The notes under the pieces were generated by a model, which did no database searches, was not told the origin of the DNA, and saw nothing but the letters and a program-made list of their open reading frames with translations. Source: Solihabitans fulvus (GTDB taxonomy: Bacteria; Actinomycetota; Actinomycetes; Mycobacteriales; Pseudonocardiaceae). Taken from it: a stretch of 64,000 nucleotides of DNA. Positions 43,694 to 52,608 of this stretch are shown here, piece by piece. A program made the translations under genes and the position numbers. The stretch is from assembly GCF_008386585.1 (NCBI RefSeq), contig NZ_VUOB01000026.1:1-64000 (forward strand), read 5' to 3'. Each line of letters begins with the position of its first letter. Within the stretch, counting starts at the first letter, position 1.

Positions 43694-45793
43694 TCACTTC
43701 TGGCGGATCTCGAGCAGGTCGGGCACGAGCGAGAGCGTTTCGAGCAGGTCGCCGACGGCCGCGTTGACCCGCTGCCGCTCGGCAAGCGGCAACTGGCCGA
43801 GCGGGGCCTTGGTCGCCTTCAGCGCCTGTTCGAGGGTGGCCATCTTCGCCGTAGCTGCGGGCATCAGGTCGGGGCGGCGCGCGGTGAGCAGCGGGGCCAG
43901 CTCGTCCAGCACGACGCGCGTGCCGTCGAGGTCCGCGAGGGTCTCCTGGTAGCCCGTGTCCGCGCCCTGGTTGCTCAGCCCGGACAGGTGGTCGCGCAGC
44001 GCGTCCTCCAGGATCTCGTGGCCGCGCAGCGGCAGGTCCTTCGGGTCGGCGGTCACCGTCGGAAGCTTCTGCCGCAGGTCGGCCACGTCGGCGGCCAGCT
44101 TGTCCGCGACCGGGGCAAGGGCAGCGACGTCCTCGCCGTGCCACAGCCCGTACTCGATCCGCCGCAGCCCGCCGAAGTCCTTGTCCCGCACGCCGTCCGC
44201 GAGCCCGGCAGGGCCGCCGTCGATGGCGTCCGAGAGGTCACCGAAGCTGCCGTAGGCCGCGCCGACGCGTTCCCAGGTGAGCTGCGCCGGCAGCCAGGCC
44301 GCGCGCGCCGCCGCCTGGTCGCCGCCGGCCAGCGCCGCGCGCAGCGCGTCCACCTGGCCGGCCAGCTCGCCGAGCTTGGGGGTGACGTAGTCGCGGTAGG
44401 CGGCCACCGGGCCGTCGAGTTCCTTCTCCGCCAAGGGAAGCACCGCGGGAACCGCCGTCCTGTCGACGCCGCCGGACGCGCGCACGGTGGCCGACATGCG
44501 TTCCTGGTCGCCGATCATGGCGCAGCGCCAGGCGTACTCCCCCGCCGGCAGGCTGACCGACATACTCCGCTGGGTGCCGGGGCCGATGCCCTCGATCTCG
44601 CCGACCACGCCGCCGTCGGCGGGATGGATCAGGTAGATCTCCCCGCTGCGGCCGGACTTGTTGACGATGGTGAAGGTCTGCGCACCGGCCGGCGGCGCGG
44701 TGAACTCGGGCGCGCAGGCCGAGGCGGTGATGGTCACCTGCGCGGCGGTGCCGGTCGCCGGCGACCTGGTCAGCACGGCGAACAGCCCGGCGGCGAGCAG
44801 CGGCACGCCGATCGCGGCGGTCACCACGAGCCAGCGCTTCCTGTCGCCGCGCACGGCGGGCTCCACGACCGCGTCGGGCGCGGCCGCGTCGGACGCGACG
44901 GCCTCGGCGGCTGCCGGTTCGGCTGGCGCGCGCTCGGCGGACGCGGCTTCGGCGGGCACAGCCTTGGCCGGTTGCGCGGCCGGCTTTGCGTTGGCGCGCA
45001 GGAACATCGTCAGCATGACGCCGACGTAGCCGAGGTAGCCGACGACCTGGAGCCAGGTCATCGCCGGCGTCAGGTTGGTGACGCCGGTGATGATGGTGGC
45101 CCACCACGTGTCGGCGGGGATCGAGCCGGTGAGGTCGAACGCGCGCCAGGAGTGGCCGGGCAGCAGGCCGGAACTCTGGAGCTCGCCGAGCCCGTAGGCC
45201 AGCACGCCGGCCGCGATGACGATGAGGAAGATCGCGGTGCGGGAGAAGAACACGCCGAGATTGATCCGGATCGCACTGCGGAACAACAGGAAGCACAGCA
45301 GCACGGCGATGGCGATGCCGACGGCGGCCCCGATCAGCGGCGCGGTCGACTCGCCGGAGGCCTGCACGGTGGTCCACAGGAACAGCGCCGTCTCGAGGCC
45401 TTCGCGCGCCACGGCGAGGAACGCGGTCAGCGCGAGTGCGCCGCCGCCGAGCCGCAGCGCGTTGCCGACCTTCTCGCGCAGTTCCCCGGACAGGCTGCGG
45501 GCGGTGCGGCGCATCCAGAAGATCATCACGCTGACCAGGCCGACGGCGATCACGCTGAGGATGCCGCCGAACGCCTCCTGGGCCGTGGTCGACAGGCCCG
45601 ACTTGGAGAAGGTCAGCACCGCGCCGAAGCTCAGCGAGAGGATGACGGCCGCGAGGACGCCGAGCCAGACCGGACCGGTCGAGGCACGAGAGTCGCTGCG
45701 CCGAACGGCGGCGAGCAGGATGCTCACCACCAACCCGCCCTCCAGCCCCTCGCGCAGACCGATCAGCAGGTTGGGCACGCTATCGGCCCACAC
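43694..45793 (-). CDS. efeUO: EfeU-EfeO fusion: iron permease with extracytoplasmic donor
   Basis: This 699-aa protein joins two normally separate parts. Residues 1 to about 275 are an FTR1-like permease with seven helices and two REGLE iron motifs (LREGLEGG, 14-18, and AREGLETAL, 130-134). After an Ala/Pro/Glu linker and another membrane helix (about 325-345), a cupredoxin-like domain follows (ITASACAPEFTAPPAGAQTF...GEYAWRCAMIGD). Then an EfeO/imelysin M75 domain begins with a helical bundle and carries GHEILEDAL. The extracytoplasmic part should hand iron to the permease. It starts with GTG after GAGGGAG. It is cotranscribed with efeB. Confidence 0.9.
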   Translation of the reverse strand: MWADSVPNLLIGLREGLEGGLVVSILLAAVRRSDSRASTGPVWLGVLAAVILSLSFGAVLTFSKSGLSTTAQEAFGGILSVIAVGLVSVMIFWMRRTARSLSGELREKVGNALRLGGGALALTAFLAVAREGLETALFLWTTVQASGESTAPLIGAAVGIAIAVLLCFLLFRSAIRINLGVFFSRTAIFLIVIAAGVLAYGLGELQSSGLLPGHSWRAFDLTGSIPADTWWATIITGVTNLTPAMTWLQVVGYLGYVGVMLTMFLRANAKPAAQPAKAVPAEAASAERAPAEPAAAEAVASDAAAPDAVVEPAVRGDRKRWLVVTAAIGVPLLAAGLFAVLTRSPATGTAAQVTITASACAPEFTAPPAGAQTFTIVNKSGRSGEIYLIHPADGGVVGEIEGIGPGTQRSMSVSLPAGEYAWRCAMIGDQERMSATVRASGGVDRTAVPAVLPLAEKELDGPVAAYRDYVTPKLGELAGQVDALRAALAGGDQAAARAAWLPAQLTWERVGAAYGSFGDLSDAIDGGPAGLADGVRDKDFGGLRRIEYGLWHGEDVAALAPVADKLAADVADLRQKLPTVTADPKDLPLRGHEILEDALRDHLSGLSNQGADTGYQETLADLDGTRVVLDELAPLLTARRPDLMPAATAKMATLEQALKATKAPLGQLPLAERQRVNAAVGDLLETLSLVPDLLEIRQK

Positions 45794-45821
45794 GGCAGCT
45801 CCCTCGCGACCACGACGTTGG

Positions 45822-45858
45822 TAAGGCTCACCAGCAATTGGTTAGCCTCACCTTAGGC
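45822..45858 (-). promoter_or_regulatory. Iron-box-like operator (DtxR/IdeR type) upstream of efeUOB
   Basis: The minus strand at 45840-45858 reads CTAAGGTGAGGCTAACC, close to the actinobacterial DmdR/IdeR box (TTAGGTTAGGCTAACCTAA), which is a 19-bp palindrome. A second half-site-like TAAGGCTCACC lies at 45822-45832. Both sit 30-65 bases upstream of the GTG of the EfeUO gene, where an Fe-bound repressor would block transcription. Confidence 0.75.
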
Positions 45859-46123
45859 ATTGCCGTTGAGTCGGTCCAGCCCGCGCCGATCACATCACGG
45901 CCAAACCACCCTTACCGGACAAAGCGCGTCGCGAGGCCGGCGCGGACGAGCGCGGCGGACCGACCCCGCCGGCCGCCCGAACCGGTGGTCGACCGACCTT
46001 CACCGGCCGCCAATTGATCGGCAAAACCGTTGTGCGCCAATCAAAAGAGCCTCTTGACGGACGTCCATAGCGACCCCCAGATTGTTGCGGGATCCGCCGT
46101 CCGCACCCGGCCTGGAGGCGCTC

Positions 46124-47611
46124 GTGTCAGAGGCAGACGACCGGCAGCTCGCCGGTCTTGGCTACCGGTCGGAGTTCCGCCGGGACATGGGCGCCTGGGC
46201 CAACTTCTCGCTCGGCTTCACCTACCTCTCCCCCGTCGTCGGCACGTACACGCTGTTCGGCAGCGCGCTCGCGGCGGGCGGGCCGCCGATGATCTGGAGC
46301 TTCGCGCTGGCCGGGCTCGGGCAGTTCCTGGTGGCGCTGGTGTTCGGCGAGCTGGTCGCGCAGTTCCCGGTGGCCGGCGGCATGTACCCGTGGGCACGGC
46401 GACTGTGGGGCCGCCGCTGGGGCTGGCTGACCGGCTGGGTGTACCTCGTCGCGCTGCTGGTCACCATCGCGAGCGTCAGCTACGGCGCTGGCCCCTATCT
46501 CGCCACGCTGCTCGGGTTCGGCGCCACCACGAACACCACGGTGCTGTGCGCGGTGGCCGTGATCGCGGTGTCGACCGCCATCAACTACGCGGGCACCAGG
46601 GTGCTGTCCGTCGCCGCCGTTTTCGGTTTCGGCGCCGAGATCATCGGGGCGCTCGCGGTCGGCGGCTGGCTGCTGTTCACCCATCGGCTGCACGGCATCG
46701 GCGTCGTGTTCGACAGCTTCGGCGCGGCGGGGCCAGGTGCCTACCTGCCGGCGTTCCTCGCGGCCGGCATCATCGGCCTGTACCAGTTCTTCGGGTTCGA
46801 GGCGTGCGCGGACACCGCCGAGGAGGTGCGCGACCCCGGCAGGCAGATCCCGAAGGCGATGCGGCGCACCATCTACGTCGGCGGCGCCGCGGCGACCTTC
46901 GCGTGCCTGTCGATGCTGCTGGCGGTGCCCGACTTCGGCAGGGTGATCTCGGGGCAGGACAAGGACCCCGTCACCTCGGTGCTCACCGACGCCTTCGGTC
47001 CGGTCGGCTACCGGGTGGTCATCGGCGTGGTGTTGATCTCGTTCGTGTCCTGCACGATGAGCCTCCAGGCCGCGGCCAGCAGGCTCGCCTACTCCTTCGG
47101 CAGGGACCGGATGATCCTCGGCCACCGCGCGCTGGCCCGGTTCTCCGCGCGCCGACGCATCCCGCCGTACGCGCTGCTGACGGCCGGCGTCGTGCCGGCG
47201 CTGGTGGTGTTCGCCTCGAAGCTGTCCGACAACGCCCTGAACCGGATCGTGTCCTTCTCGACGCTGGGCATCTACCTCGGCTTCCAGCTGGTCGTGTTCG
47301 CCGCGCTGCGGGCGAGGCTGAAGGGCTGGCGGCCCTCCGGCCCGTTCCGGCTTGGGCGGTGGGGCCTGCCGGTGAACATCCTGGCGCTGGCCTACGGCGT
47401 CGCGGCCATGGTCGACATGTGCTGGCCGCGCACGCCGGACGCGGCCTGGTACGACAACTACGTCGTGCTGCTGTCCGCCGCGCTGGTGATCGGTGTCGGG
47501 GTGCTGTACATGATGCTCGCCCGACCGTTCACGGCCGGGGACGCCGTCGCGGGGGACGCCATTCCGGACCGGTCGGCCGAGGTCGCCGCCCAGCCCGTCG
47601 CCGCGCCGTGA
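46124..47611 (+). CDS. APC-family amino acid permease
   Basis: This 495-aa protein has about twelve membrane helices. Its N-terminal half (NFSLGFTYLSPVVGTYTLFG, then ALAGLGQFLVALVFGELVAQ and PVAGGMYPWARRLWG) is typical of APC-superfamily permeases of the GABA/amino acid transporter type. The consensus region GFEACADTAEEVRDPGRQIP, with the acidic run before the helix, is also typical. It moves an amino acid or amine across the cytoplasmic membrane, probably by proton symport. The GTG at 46124 is chosen because GGAGG lies six bases upstream. It is divergent from the efeUOB operon. The substrate is unknown. Confidence 0.9.
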   Translation: MSEADDRQLAGLGYRSEFRRDMGAWANFSLGFTYLSPVVGTYTLFGSALAAGGPPMIWSFALAGLGQFLVALVFGELVAQFPVAGGMYPWARRLWGRRWGWLTGWVYLVALLVTIASVSYGAGPYLATLLGFGATTNTTVLCAVAVIAVSTAINYAGTRVLSVAAVFGFGAEIIGALAVGGWLLFTHRLHGIGVVFDSFGAAGPGAYLPAFLAAGIIGLYQFFGFEACADTAEEVRDPGRQIPKAMRRTIYVGGAAATFACLSMLLAVPDFGRVISGQDKDPVTSVLTDAFGPVGYRVVIGVVLISFVSCTMSLQAAASRLAYSFGRDRMILGHRALARFSARRRIPPYALLTAGVVPALVVFASKLSDNALNRIVSFSTLGIYLGFQLVVFAALRARLKGWRPSGPFRLGRWGLPVNILALAYGVAAMVDMCWPRTPDAAWYDNYVVLLSAALVIGVGVLYMMLARPFTAGDAVAGDAIPDRSAEVAAQPVAAP

Positions 47612-47635
47612 CCATCCACTGTGGAGCGTGGGCGG

Positions 47636-48445
47636 TCAGGTGCGGCGGCCGACCCCAACGTAGAGCGCGCACGACTCGGGGTGCTCGCCGACGTCCTCCG
47701 GCGAGTCCGGCCGCCACTCCGGCGCGTACACGAGGCCCGGCCGTTCCAGTTCGAAGCCCGTGAAGAACCCGCTGATGGCTCGGCGGCCCCGGTCGTACAG
47801 CGGGGTCGGGCTGGCGCGGTAGAGGTCGCCGATCTCGCGGACCCTCGGCGGCAGCCGCGCCGAGGTGATGTGCGACAGCACGAGATAGCTGTCGGCCGCC
47901 ATCGCCTCCCGGTACCGCGCCACGACACCGTGGGGGCCGTCCGCGTCGGGCACGTAGTGCAGCAGCCCGGTCATCAGCACCGCGACCGGCTCGGCGAAGT
48001 CGAGCAGCTTCCGGGTCACCGGGGCCGTCAGGACCGTCTCGGGGTCGCGGAAGTCGGCGGCGAGCGTCGCGACGAGGTCGTCGTCGGCGAGGATCAGCTC
48101 GCCGTGCGCGACCGCGACCGGGTCGTTGTCCACGTAGACGACGCGGCAGGACGGATCGGCCCGGTGGGCGACGTCGTGCACGTTGCCGGCGGTCGGGATG
48201 CCCGACCCGATGTCCAGGAACTGGCGGATGCCGTTGCGGACGCAGAAGGCCACCACGCGCCGCAGGAAGGCCCGGTTCAGCCTGGCCGGCAGCCGCGCCT
48301 CGGGCAGGATGGCCAGCACCCGATCGGCGAACGCACGGTCGACGGCGAAGTTGCAGGCGCCGCCGAGGTAGTAGTCGTACACCCGAGCGGCGTTGGGCTG
48401 AGACAGGTCGATCGTGCGGGGCGACCAGGCGTGTTGTTCCTCCAC
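47636..48445 (-). CDS. PF04672-type SAM-dependent methyltransferase, paralogue 2
   Basis: This 269-aa protein has the family pattern: ARVYDYYLGGACNFAVDRAF, GIRQFLDIGSGIPTAGNVHD, CRVVYVDNDPVAVAHGELIL and VLMTGLLHYVPDADGPHGVV. It starts with GTG and a GAGG lies upstream. It converges with the APC permease gene and lies beyond a strong terminator from the next gene, so it has its own promoter. Its similarity to the paralogues at 41426-42277 and 49290-50114 is strong in the SAM site and weak in the C-terminal third, so substrates may differ. Confidence 0.9.
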   Translation of the reverse strand: MEEQHAWSPRTIDLSQPNAARVYDYYLGGACNFAVDRAFADRVLAILPEARLPARLNRAFLRRVVAFCVRNGIRQFLDIGSGIPTAGNVHDVAHRADPSCRVVYVDNDPVAVAHGELILADDDLVATLAADFRDPETVLTAPVTRKLLDFAEPVAVLMTGLLHYVPDADGPHGVVARYREAMAADSYLVLSHITSARLPPRVREIGDLYRASPTPLYDRGRRAISGFFTGFELERPGLVYAPEWRPDSPEDVGEHPESCALYVGVGRRT

Positions 48446-48517
48446 GGTGCACCTCGCCTCTGCTCGGGGTAGCCCCGAGTAGTTTAGCGATCACAGATCG
48501 TGGCACCACCCCGGGAT

Positions 48518-48560
48518 GCCAGTGGCGTCGCGCGACCCCCGGTCACGCGACGCCACTGGC
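48518..48560 (-). terminator. Intrinsic terminator
   Basis: The arms 48518-48532 and 48546-48560 form a perfect 15-bp stem (GCCAGTGGCGTCGCG) with a 13-nt loop. It lies just after the stop of the hypothetical gene at 48568-49056 and before the methyltransferase gene that follows on the same strand. Confidence 0.85.
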
Positions 48561-48567
48561 CCTCCGA

Positions 48568-49056
48568 CTAGGCGGTTCTGCCCGGCTCCTGGAACACCAT
48601 CGCCGGAATGGGTGCCTGCCGAATGACCGGCTTGGGCTCCTCCACCCCGACACCGTTCGCCGGCGCCTGCATGGTCACGCTCTCGAGCCTGCGCTCGACG
48701 AACGGGGCCGACTCGACCTCGTTCGACTCCAGCTCCGGCGTGACGTCGCCGTCCACGTCGGTCTGCTTCCCGGCCTCCGCGTTCGGGGCCGTCTCCTCCA
48801 CCCGGTCAAGGGCCGCACGGGCGGCCGCGATCCATACACGCTGCATGTGCTCGTCCTTGGCGCCGCCAACCGACGACAACAGGCCGGACAGGACACCGCG
48901 AACACGCGCCACCAGGGCCGGGCGGCGGCGAATAGCCGTCCACACCGGATGGTCCGCCGGAAGGCGCGAAGCTACGAGCTGCTGCACACACGCCCGCAGT
49001 TCCTCTGCGGACAGGTCCGCCCAGCGGGCAACAGCACTTGGGGCCACCACGACCAA
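48568..49056 (-). CDS. Hypothetical protein (162 aa)
   Basis: I do not recognise this 162-aa protein. The first about 95 residues are helical and Ala/Arg-rich (WADLSAEELRACVQQLVASR, VARVRGVLSGLLSSVGGAKD, MQRVWIAAARAALDRVEETA). The rest is acidic and disordered (DVDGDVTPELESNEVESAPF). It has no signal or membrane segment. A TTG start at 49056 is supported by GGGAGG six bases upstream. It is divergent from the third methyltransferase gene and ends at a strong terminator. It might be a regulator or a partner of the methyltransferase, but only position supports this. Confidence 0.65.
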   Translation of the reverse strand: MVVVAPSAVARWADLSAEELRACVQQLVASRLPADHPVWTAIRRRPALVARVRGVLSGLLSSVGGAKDEHMQRVWIAAARAALDRVEETAPNAEAGKQTDVDGDVTPELESNEVESAPFVERRLESVTMQAPANGVGVEEPKPVIRQAPIPAMVFQEPGRTA

Positions 49057-49289
49057 CAGGATCCTCCCGACACATAATCCCGCTCACCGTCGGTCACGAC
49101 GGTATTGAACACACGCAAGCATGTCATGACCGCGCCGATAGTCCGACCAGGTCACCCCGGTGTCCTTCGACTCGCTCACCTGACGTGGCGCACCGACTAC
49201 TCTCCCGTACCAGTAAGGCCTCGCCCAGGGCCCGTGATCGTCAAATCGTTAGAATGTGCCACGGTGTCTGGACAGCGTTGGGGTGCGGG

Positions 49290-50114
49290 ATGACAGAGCT
49301 TTCGAGTTGGCTGCCGGCCGGTGTCGACACCAGCCGTCCCAGCGCCGCGCGCGCCTACGACGCGTTTCTCGGCGGCGCGCACAATCTACCGGTCGACCGG
49401 GAATTCGTCCGGCAGGCCGAAGTGGTGTTCCCCGGGGTCGCCAAGGCCTGCCAGGCCAACCGCGCCTTCCTGCGGCGCACCGTCGAGTACATGGTGCGCA
49501 CCGGCATTCGTCAGTTCATCGATCTCGGATCCGGTATTCCGACCGTCGCCAACGTGCACGAGGTCGCGCAGGAGGCCGACCCGGCCTGCCGCGTGGTGTA
49601 CGTGGACAACGAGGCCGTCGCGGTCGCGCACAGCAGGCTGATGCTGCGGGACAACCCCAATGCGGCGATCGTCGAGGCCGACCTGCGCAGCCCGGCCACC
49701 ATCCTGGCCGCGACCGAGACCCGCAGGCTGATCAACTTCGACGAGCCGGTCGGTCTGCTGATGGTGGCGACGCTGCACTTCGTCCCGGACGAGGACGACC
49801 CGGCCGCACTGGTGTCGGAGTACCGTGCCGCGCTCGCGCCGGGAAGCCACCTCGTCGTCTCGCACGCCACCGCCGAGTCCCGCCCCGAGGAGATGGGGGC
49901 GCTCGAAGCCCTGTACGCGACCAGCAGCAACCCCGCCGTTGCCCGCTCGACCGACTGGATCACCAGCCTGTTCGGCACGTTCGAGCTGGTCGAGCCCGGT
50001 GCGGTCTTCGTGCCGGAGTGGTGCGTCGACGGCACGGTCTGCCCGTCCTACCCCGAGCACTTCATCTTCTTCGGGGGCGTCGGCCGCAAGCCGGAGCACG
50101 GGCTGGTGCGGTAG
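49290..50114 (+). CDS. PF04672-type SAM-dependent methyltransferase, paralogue 3
   Basis: This 274-aa protein carries ARAYDAFLGGAHNLPVDREF, GIRQFIDLGSGIPTVANVHE, CRVVYVDNEAVAVAHSRLML and PVGLLMVATLHFVPDEDDPA. These are the family's SAM-binding and core motifs. It begins MTELSSWLPAGVDTSRP, the typical family start. It is divergent from the hypothetical gene at 48568-49056 and convergent with the VIT1 gene. The three paralogues lie on both strands and are not a simple tandem array. No substrate can be assigned. Confidence 0.92.
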   Translation: MTELSSWLPAGVDTSRPSAARAYDAFLGGAHNLPVDREFVRQAEVVFPGVAKACQANRAFLRRTVEYMVRTGIRQFIDLGSGIPTVANVHEVAQEADPACRVVYVDNEAVAVAHSRLMLRDNPNAAIVEADLRSPATILAATETRRLINFDEPVGLLMVATLHFVPDEDDPAALVSEYRAALAPGSHLVVSHATAESRPEEMGALEALYATSSNPAVARSTDWITSLFGTFELVEPGAVFVPEWCVDGTVCPSYPEHFIFFGGVGRKPEHGLVR

Positions 50115-50150
50115 CCGCCAGCCGGTGCCGCGGCCGGGCCGGCGTCGCCG

Positions 50151-50873
50151 TCAGCCCGTGGCCACGCCGATGAGGAGGCCGACCAGGTAGGTCGCCCCCG
50201 CCGCGATGCCGCCGAACATCAGCTGCCGGGCCCCGTTGCCCCACCAGGACCTCGCGGTGAACCGGGACACCAGCGCGCCAGCGCCGAACAGGCCGAGCGC
50301 GCCGAGGCCCAGCGAGGCGAGCAGCGAGGGCGCGCCGAGCAGGAACGGGATCAGCGGGATGAACGCGCCGACCGCGAAGCACAGGAACGAGGAGACCGCC
50401 GCCACGATCGGCTTGGGCTGCTCGTCGGGGTTGATGCCGAGCTCCTGGGTGAGGTGGATGCGCACGGCCAGGTCCGGATCGGCGTGCACCTCCTCGGCGA
50501 CCAGCTCGGCGGTGCGCTCGGACAGGCCCATCTCGCGGAACATGTCGACCAGCTCGGCCTGCTCCCCCGCCGGATTGCGCTCCAGCTCGGCGCGCTCGAC
50601 GGCGGCCTCCGCGTTCACCGCGTTGTTCTGGGTCTCCACGGACGAGTACTCGCCGAGCGCCATCGAGAAGGCGCCGGCCACCAGGCCCGCGACGCCGGAC
50701 AGCAGGACGACGTGCGGGCTGCCCCCGCCGGCGCCGACACCCGCCACCAGCGAGATGTTGGTGACCAGGCCGTCCATCGCGCCGAAGACGGCAGGGCGGA
50801 GCCACCCACCGGACAGGTCGGCGTGGGTGTGCCCGATCTCCTGAGCGCCGATCTTGGCTGCCTCCGTCGTCAT
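50151..50873 (-). CDS. VIT1/CCC1-type Fe/Mn transporter
   Basis: This 240-aa membrane protein starts with GWLRPAVFGAMDGLVTNISL (first helix with conserved Asp), then GLVAGAFSMALGEYSSVETQ, an acidic metal-binding insert (residues about 85-150, with many Glu), and three C-terminal helices (PIVAAVSSFLCFAVGAFIPL). VIT1/CCC1 proteins export Fe2+ or Mn2+ from the cytoplasm or load it into compartments. Together with the EfeUOB genes 5 kb away this makes the area iron-related. The start is ATG with weak SD. It is monocistronic. Confidence 0.92.
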   Translation of the reverse strand: MTTEAAKIGAQEIGHTHADLSGGWLRPAVFGAMDGLVTNISLVAGVGAGGGSPHVVLLSGVAGLVAGAFSMALGEYSSVETQNNAVNAEAAVERAELERNPAGEQAELVDMFREMGLSERTAELVAEEVHADPDLAVRIHLTQELGINPDEQPKPIVAAVSSFLCFAVGAFIPLIPFLLGAPSLLASLGLGALGLFGAGALVSRFTARSWWGNGARQLMFGGIAAGATYLVGLLIGVATG

Positions 50874-51145
50874 GCGGTGATTGTAGAAGTCCTTTCAGGA
50901 CTGAGGACAGGCTTGGCAAGCGCTGCCTTGCCTTGCTTGCCCAGCATGTGGCCGGCCGGCGGTGGACAACGACACGATACGGTCACCCGGTCGGGCCGAT
51001 GGGCGCGGCGAATCCGCGGGAGGATGCGCCCGACCAGCCTTCGAACGCATGTTCTAATATGCCGCCGAGGTTGGTTGAGCCGCTACCCGCGAACGTCGCG
51101 TCGCATGGCGGAGCGACACCGGTCACTCTGGTGGAGAGGAACACG

Positions 51146-51619
51146 ATGGTGGGCCCGGACTCACTTACTCAAGAAGACGTCCAGGATCAGCAGGAGCAGC
51201 AGACCGACGACACGACGCAGGCCAGCGCCGACGTCGCGTCGGCGGCGCCTTCTTCGGAGGGCTCGGTGAGCGCCGAAGGCGCCGAGGAGCCCAGCGAGAA
51301 CGGCGCGGCCAAGCGGGGCCGTCCGCGCAAGCAGAGCACCGCCAAGAAGACCCGCACGGTCGAGCTGACGCTGACCGTGACCGGCACCGCCGAGGGCGAG
51401 TGGCAGGCGGACCTCGTGCACGGCACGAACCGCGTGGTGCGTGGCCTGAGCATTTCCGCGGCCGCGGTGGCCAGGGCGGCAAAGGAGCTGCACCCGGACA
51501 TCTCCGAGGGCATCGAGACGGTCATCGACGCCGCGCGGGAGCAGCACCGTTCCAGGATGGAGCAGCTCGAGGCGGAGCTGGAGCAGGTCAAGCGCGCGCT
51601 CGCCGAACTGAACGACTGA
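51146..51619 (+). CDS. Acidic/basic two-part hypothetical with AT-hook-like motif
   Basis: This 157-aa protein has an acidic, Gln/Ser/Glu-rich N-terminus (1-60), then an AT-hook-like basic patch KRGRPRKQSTAKK (about 59-71), then a folded-looking domain (VELTLTVTGTAEGEWQADLV, VVRGLSISAAAVARAAKELH) and a C-terminal coiled coil (REQHRSRMEQLEAELEQVKR). GGAGAGG precedes the ATG. The RGRPRK patch suggests binding to DNA at the minor groove, so a nucleoid-associated role is possible. It is convergent with the GT2 gene and ends at a hairpin. Confidence 0.75.
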   Translation: MVGPDSLTQEDVQDQQEQQTDDTTQASADVASAAPSSEGSVSAEGAEEPSENGAAKRGRPRKQSTAKKTRTVELTLTVTGTAEGEWQADLVHGTNRVVRGLSISAAAVARAAKELHPDISEGIETVIDAAREQHRSRMEQLEAELEQVKRALAELND

Positions 51620-51663
51620 TCGCTTGGCGCCGGCCGGTCGGCCGGGGCCCGGCACGTTGTGTG

Positions 51664-51714
51664 GGACGCCTTCCTGACACCAGATGGCCAATGGCCGATG
51701 CCAGGAGGGCGTCC
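51664..51714. terminator. Long hairpin between convergent genes
   Basis: The arms 51664-51676 (GGACGCCTTCCTG) and 51702-51714 pair over 12 of 13 positions with a 25-nt loop that is itself partly palindromic (ATGGCCAATGGCC). The hairpin lies between convergent stops at 51619 and 51772. Confidence 0.6.
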
Positions 51715-51771
51715 TTCATGACGTTTGGCGGAGATTCGGTGTTCGGTGTGCGGTGCGCGGCAAGGGCACAA

Positions 51772-52608
51772 CTAGAGGCGGGCGCTGAGGCGGACCAGCT
51801 CGAAGATGGTGCGGCGGCGGAGTTTGGCGAGCGGGGCGCGGGCCCGGCCGAGGAGTAGATCGCCGCGCGGGATCTGCCACGCGTCGTCCTCGGCGATCCG
51901 GCTGGTGAGTTCGAGCTGTTCGCGGTACTGGGTCCTGGTGAGGCCGGCCGACAGCGAAAAGCGGCTCACCCGGAACGCGGCCAACGACTGGCCGATGCCG
52001 ATGAAATGGCCGTGCCGCAACAGTTTCATCCACAGGTCGAGGTCCATCGGGAACAGCAGCTCTCCGTCGAATCCGCCGACCTTCTCGAAGTGTTCGCGGC
52101 GGAACATGACGCCGGCAGGCTCGCCGATCGGGTTGGCGCCGCTGCGCACCACCCTGCGGGCGACCTCGCGGCCGTCGAACCGTCCGAGCAGGCCGGACAG
52201 TCCCCGGTTCGCGGCGAGGATCACCCCGGACTCGTCGATCACGTGCCGGCGCGAGGCGGCCAGGGCGAGGGTCGCGTCGCTGCGGAACGCGGCGACCTGC
52301 CTGGCAAGGGCGTCGGGGTGGATCAGGTCGTCGGCGCAGAGCACCTTGATCAGCTCGCCGCTCGCGAGCCGCACGACGCGGTTCCAGTTCTCCGGCAGTG
52401 GGACCGTTTCGTCGTTGCGCACGATCCGCAGGCGCGGGTCGTCGAAGGACCGCAGAATGGCGGCGGTCTGGTCGGTGCACGCGTTGTCCAGCACGACAAG
52501 TTCGAAATCGCGCCAGCTCTGCGCGAGCACGCTGCGCACGGCCTCCGCGATGTAGCGCTCCGCCTGGTAGGCCGGCAGGCAGATGGATACGGCGGGTTCG
52601 CGGGTCAT
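51772..52608 (-). CDS. Family 2 glycosyltransferase
   Basis: This 278-aa protein is a GT-A glycosyltransferase. It has AVSICLPAYQAERYIAEAVR at the N-terminus, FELVVLDNACTDQTAAIL for the nucleotide-sugar, ELIKVLCADDLIHPDALARQ as the DxD-like motif (ADD) and GVMFRREHFEKVGGFDGELL for the acceptor side. It transfers a sugar to a lipid-linked or other acceptor in a surface glycan. It starts with an ATG that overlaps the stop of the Cys-rich small gene (ATGA), so it is translationally coupled to it. It belongs to the polysaccharide region to the right. Confidence 0.88.
   Translation of the reverse strand: MTREPAVSICLPAYQAERYIAEAVRSVLAQSWRDFELVVLDNACTDQTAAILRSFDDPRLRIVRNDETVPLPENWNRVVRLASGELIKVLCADDLIHPDALARQVAAFRSDATLALAASRRHVIDESGVILAANRGLSGLLGRFDGREVARRVVRSGANPIGEPAGVMFRREHFEKVGGFDGELLFPMDLDLWMKLLRHGHFIGIGQSLAAFRVSRFSLSAGLTRTQYREQLELTSRIAEDDAWQIPRGDLLLGRARAPLAKLRRRTIFELVRLSARL

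Noticed and set aside
42362..45856. A very long rightward open frame (over 1,100 codons) opposite efeB and efeUO
   Set aside because: It is antisense to two firmly recognised genes, consists of Arg/Gly/Pro/Gln-rich low-complexity sequence and has no similarity. It is open only because of the GC3 bias of the real strand.
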